Origin: CALMFG01 sp963666035
GTDB lineage: Bacteria > Bacillota > Clostridia > Christensenellales > CALMFG01
Direction of reading: 5' to 3'
Assembly (NCBI GenBank): GCA_963666035.2
Contig: CAXXJI010000019.1
Coordinates: 186,001 to 250,000 of the forward strand
Length of the DNA: 64,000 bases
Positions within the stretch are counted from its first letter, which is position 1; each line of letters begins with the position of its first letter. Of this stretch, positions 61,357-64,000 are shown in pieces. A program made the position numbers and the translations under genes. The notes below the pieces were generated by a model. It ran no database searches, was not told the origin of the DNA, and saw only the letters and a list, made by a program, of their open reading frames with translations.

Positions 61357-62958
61357 TTAAAATATCTCATCCGCTTCGATATATTCAAAATAATCAAAGT
61401 AAGCCGGCTTTCTTTCTCCGGATAAATCCTGACAGCACATCCCCACAAACGCACCGGTGAATTTCCCCTGGTTTTTGGTTTCGGGGTAGTCGTCGGACAA
61501 AATGCTGGCGTCCAAAATACCTCCAATCTTAATCCATTCTTGGTGATCCCTCGAGTATGAAAACTGCAGCTGGTCATAGGATACGCTGGCCTTAAGATAA
61601 ATACCTTGCGTGCTCTTAACCGGCACAGGCTCGGGCAGAGGATAGCTGAACGTGCCGTCGTCACACGTCATGATGTTCAGGCATTCTCCTAAGTCCTCAT
61701 CCTGCGTAATATGCAGATAGAAAAAATTCTGTGTGTCATAGAGACAAATCAGCCCTGCCATCTGCTGAAAAGTCTCAGGCGAAAATTCCACTTTTGTGGC
61801 CGCGGTATAGCAGAATGCCTGCTGTCTTCTGGCTACCATACTTTGGGTAAAGTGCGAGCTTAACGACTCGCGTCCTTTCAGGGTCAAGTATCCTTTTCTT
61901 TCCTTTAAAGAAAGCGTATCTTCTCCCAAAGGCACTCGCAATGTCTGGAAGTGGATATCCAGCGTATCCGAGTCAAAATCATCAAACTGCGCTGTCTTTA
62001 TCCTCTGTTCGGTGTCCGCGGCAATCCCCGGTACAGCCATCAGTGGCTTGTCGCCGCCGTTCGCCATCTGCAGCCATCCGTCCTCTGTCCAGCCTACCTT
62101 TTGAATCGCGGTTTCCCTGCCGAGTACGCACTTGCCCCGTCTCGGCATCGGTCTTCCGCACAGGTGTACCAGATACCACTGCCCGTCCGGCGTATCCACC
62201 AGGCTGGCGTGTCCTGCTTTTTGGAGCGTCAGCGTTGCATCTCCGTAAGAAGTCAATATCGGATTGTTTGGCCCTACGGTATACGGCCCATCAATATTCC
62301 CTGAACGCGCCATCGTCACCGCGTGCTTCCACACCGTGCCACCCTCGGCGGTCATCAAATAGTAAAACCCGTTACGTTTATAAAGATGCGGCCCTTCGGT
62401 TAAACCAATCTCTGTGCCTTTAAATGTGTTTTTCACCGGCCCCACCAGTCGCTTTTCGTCTTGTGAATATTCCTGCAATAATATGCCGGCAAACGCATTC
62501 TTCCAGGGCCGAAAATCCCACATCATATTGACTAGATACTTTTTACCGTCGTCATCATGAAACAGAGATGGATCAAACCCGCTGCTGTTTAAATAAACCG
62601 GATCGGACCATTCGCCGAAAATATCGTCGGTCGTGACAAGATAATTATGCGTATCTTTAAAAATACCGTTCTTCACTTTCACATCCGTATAAATCAGATA
62701 GAATATCCCTTTATCATAGGAAAGACAAGGCGCCCAGATGCCGCCCGAGCTCGGGTTGCCCGCCATGTTCAGCTGGCTGGTACGGCTCAGCGGGCAAGCC
62801 GCCAGTTCCCAGTTTACCAAATCCCTCGAATGGTAAATCATGACGCCCGGAAACCATTCAAAAGTTGAAGTGGCGATATAATAATCTTCTCCCACACGCA
62901 ATATGGACGGATCGGGATTAAATCCTCTTAAAATCGGGTTTTTGATATCGTTAATCAT
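61357..62958 (-). CDS. GH43 beta-xylosidase / alpha-L-arabinofuranosidase
   Basis: About 533 residues, cytoplasmic. A five-bladed propeller carries the GH43 catalytic set (base Asp in FNPDPSILRV, pKa-modulating Asp in SGFDPSLFHD, acid Glu in LTEGPHLYKR), and a C-terminal beta-sandwich (DUF1349/GH43_C2 type) covers residues about 320-533. This layout is typical of GH43 subfamilies 11/12 that release xylose or arabinose from xylo-oligosaccharides. GGAGG 5 nt before ATG 62958 decides the start. It likely works with the GH51 enzyme and the pentose transporter at the other end of the window. Confidence 0.94.
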   Translation of the reverse strand: MINDIKNPILRGFNPDPSILRVGEDYYIATSTFEWFPGVMIYHSRDLVNWELAACPLSRTSQLNMAGNPSSGGIWAPCLSYDKGIFYLIYTDVKVKNGIFKDTHNYLVTTDDIFGEWSDPVYLNSSGFDPSLFHDDDGKKYLVNMMWDFRPWKNAFAGILLQEYSQDEKRLVGPVKNTFKGTEIGLTEGPHLYKRNGFYYLMTAEGGTVWKHAVTMARSGNIDGPYTVGPNNPILTSYGDATLTLQKAGHASLVDTPDGQWYLVHLCGRPMPRRGKCVLGRETAIQKVGWTEDGWLQMANGGDKPLMAVPGIAADTEQRIKTAQFDDFDSDTLDIHFQTLRVPLGEDTLSLKERKGYLTLKGRESLSSHFTQSMVARRQQAFCYTAATKVEFSPETFQQMAGLICLYDTQNFFYLHITQDEDLGECLNIMTCDDGTFSYPLPEPVPVKSTQGIYLKASVSYDQLQFSYSRDHQEWIKIGGILDASILSDDYPETKNQGKFTGAFVGMCCQDLSGERKPAYFDYFEYIEADEIF

Positions 62959-63123
62959 GGCTGCCTCCATAAAAATAGTTAAAAAAATGATATGCAGATT
63001 AAGCATATCATTCGTTTTAGAAAAGTTAAATGGACTATTTGTACTATTTTACTTAAATGACCAGAGCGCAAGCATCAAACAGCTATTCCGTTTGGTGATA
63101 CGTTTGTCCTTAAAACAACAGGT

Positions 63124-63750
63124 TTAAGCGGGCGGCGTATAGTCTTTCCCGTATCGGAACGGGATAGCTATTTTTTTGTTAAAATAAGCGATGATCGGGC
63201 CCATAAAAAAGGCAGTCACCACCGTGCCGATGCCCACGGTTGCCCCCAGCAGAAAACCGGTCAGCGTACAGACGATGTCCGTACCGATCCGGCAGTACTG
63301 GAATTTTGCCACCTTCTTTTCCGCCATAATCAGCGCCACCGCGTCGTAGGTGGATACGCCAAGGTCTCCTGTGAAATAGAGCGCCGAGCCAAAACTGATG
63401 ATGATAATTCCCACCAACAGCGCCGCAATCCGAATCCCCAGCCCGGGATCAGGGATCAGCGTGACAAAAAGCCAGGATGAAAACTGCACCACATAGCCTA
63501 AAAGAAAAATATTGATGAGTGTGCCGAGCCCAATCTTTTTGCGGTCGATAAAAAAGACTGCCACCAGCATCACAAGATTGATAATCATATAAAGCGTGCC
63601 GAACCCCATGTTGAAATGCTCCCAAATGCCGTGCGACAGCACCTGAAATGGGTCCATCCCGAACATAGAGAAATTAAATATCCCCACGCTGAATCCGGCG
63701 GTTAAAACACCTAACACCGTCATCAGAATTCGCCTCTGCTTTTCGTTCAT
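63124..63750 (-). CDS. YczE/YitT-family membrane protein
   Basis: A 208-residue protein with about five transmembrane helices. The conserved FNFSMFGMDPFQVLSHGIWE and LYFTGDLGVSTYDAVALIMA segments define the YczE/YyaS family, whose function is unknown (possibly transport). AGGAGG 7 nt before ATG 63750 fixes the start; the in-frame ATG at 63798 is less likely. It stands 166 bp upstream of the GH43 gene on the same strand and may share its transcript. Confidence 0.88.
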   Translation of the reverse strand: MNEKQRRILMTVLGVLTAGFSVGIFNFSMFGMDPFQVLSHGIWEHFNMGFGTLYMIINLVMLVAVFFIDRKKIGLGTLINIFLLGYVVQFSSWLFVTLIPDPGLGIRIAALLVGIIIISFGSALYFTGDLGVSTYDAVALIMAEKKVAKFQYCRIGTDIVCTLTGFLLGATVGIGTVVTAFFMGPIIAYFNKKIAIPFRYGKDYTPPA

Positions 63751-63910
63751 CCGTTTGCCTCCTGCTTTCACCATCTGTTCGATTTTAAAGTATAGCATCG
63801 GTGACGGATGAATACAACCTAAAAATCACGTGCAGATTATGTAACCGATCAAAGACATTTTTCGCCGCAGCGGGTCTCTTTCCTAATAACATGGAAATCG
63901 GTAGGAACGT

Positions 63911-64000
63911 TTATTGGAGAAGCGCTTCCAGATTCTTAACCGCCAGTTCTCCGGCTTTCCCCAGCCTCTCAACCACTTCGGCGTTGTCAGTGTTTCCGGA
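63911..64000 (-). CDS. C-terminal end of a gene cut by the window edge
   Basis: The last 29 codons of a minus-strand gene are visible (NTDNAEVVERLGKAGELAVK, then NLEALLQ and a TAA stop). The helical charged end, with alternating hydrophobics, resembles the C-terminal helix of many small alpha/beta proteins. The family cannot be told from this piece. Confidence 0.6.
   Translation of the reverse strand, partial: SGNTDNAEVVERLGKAGELAVKNLEALLQ

Overview
This window looks like a chromosomal segment of a Gram-positive, low-to-moderate GC anaerobe of the Bacillota, most likely class Clostridia. The grounds are the rpmE-yqhQ-prmC-prfA order, strong AGGAGG-type ribosome binding sites, YesM/YesN-type two-component regulators, lipoproteins with lipobox cysteines, and huge secreted proteins with Pro/Ser/Glu stalks. 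The genus cannot be fixed from the sequence. The segment is a mosaic: core genes and glycan-use genes are separated by islands of decayed mobile DNA.

Region by region. (1) 1-12.7 kb is a pentose/arabinan module: a LacI-type regulator with two AAACGTTT operator candidates, a GH51 alpha-L-arabinofuranosidase, a four-gene sugar ABC transporter (two permeases, a double ATPase, a lipoprotein binding protein), and a three-gene sensory unit (binding lipoprotein, histidine kinase, AraC-type response regulator). A GH43 enzyme at 61.4-63.0 kb is probably functionally related. (2) 12.8-21.2 kb is mobile-element wreckage: a piece of siphophage tail operon (truncated tail terminator, tail chaperone, truncated distal tail protein) in which the usual tape-measure position holds a papain-like peptidase protein and a lipoprotein, then a sigma-like/HTH pair, a replication-initiation protein, a dead IS3-type element, a DinG-helicase fragment and a tyrosine-integrase tail. 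(3) 22.3-34.4 kb holds two giant secreted proteins. One is a BspA-like LRR protein and the other ends in two papain/C39-like modules. (4) 34.7-41.5 kb is an island bracketed by inverted IS6-type elements. It carries a WYL regulator, the RNA ligase RtcB, an RNA-rich intergenic region with two tRNA-like RNAs, and a Ro60/TROVE-like (DUF2828-type) protein. (5) 42.1-43.8 kb has a transposase, a serine-recombinase remnant and tRNA-Leu(CAA). (6) 44.1-47.7 kb is housekeeping: a yjdF remnant, rpmE, yqhQ, prmC, prfA. (7) 48.0-54.8 kb is surface glycan decoration: a GtrII-like glycosyltransferase, a sulfotransferase, a flippase, and an MBOAT acyltransferase with an SGNH/DltD-like partner. (8) 55.4-61.2 kb is a third giant secreted protein, a paralogue of the LRR protein but with an N-terminal caspase-like protease domain. 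(9) 61.4-64 kb: GH43, a YczE-type membrane protein and a gene cut by the window edge.

The most interesting system is the RNA-repair island. It combines RtcB, a Ro-like RNA-binding protein and at least two RNAs with tRNA acceptor, D- and T-arm features. In one of them the anticodon arm is replaced by an insertion of about 60 nt. This resembles the bacterial Rsr/YrlA/Rtc RNA-repair theme, but with a WYL regulator where RtcR is usual, tandem Y-RNA-like genes, and IS6 borders. The second most interesting group is the family of three giant extracellular proteins that share interchangeable Ig-like, stalk and pseudo-C39 modules with different enzymatic domains.
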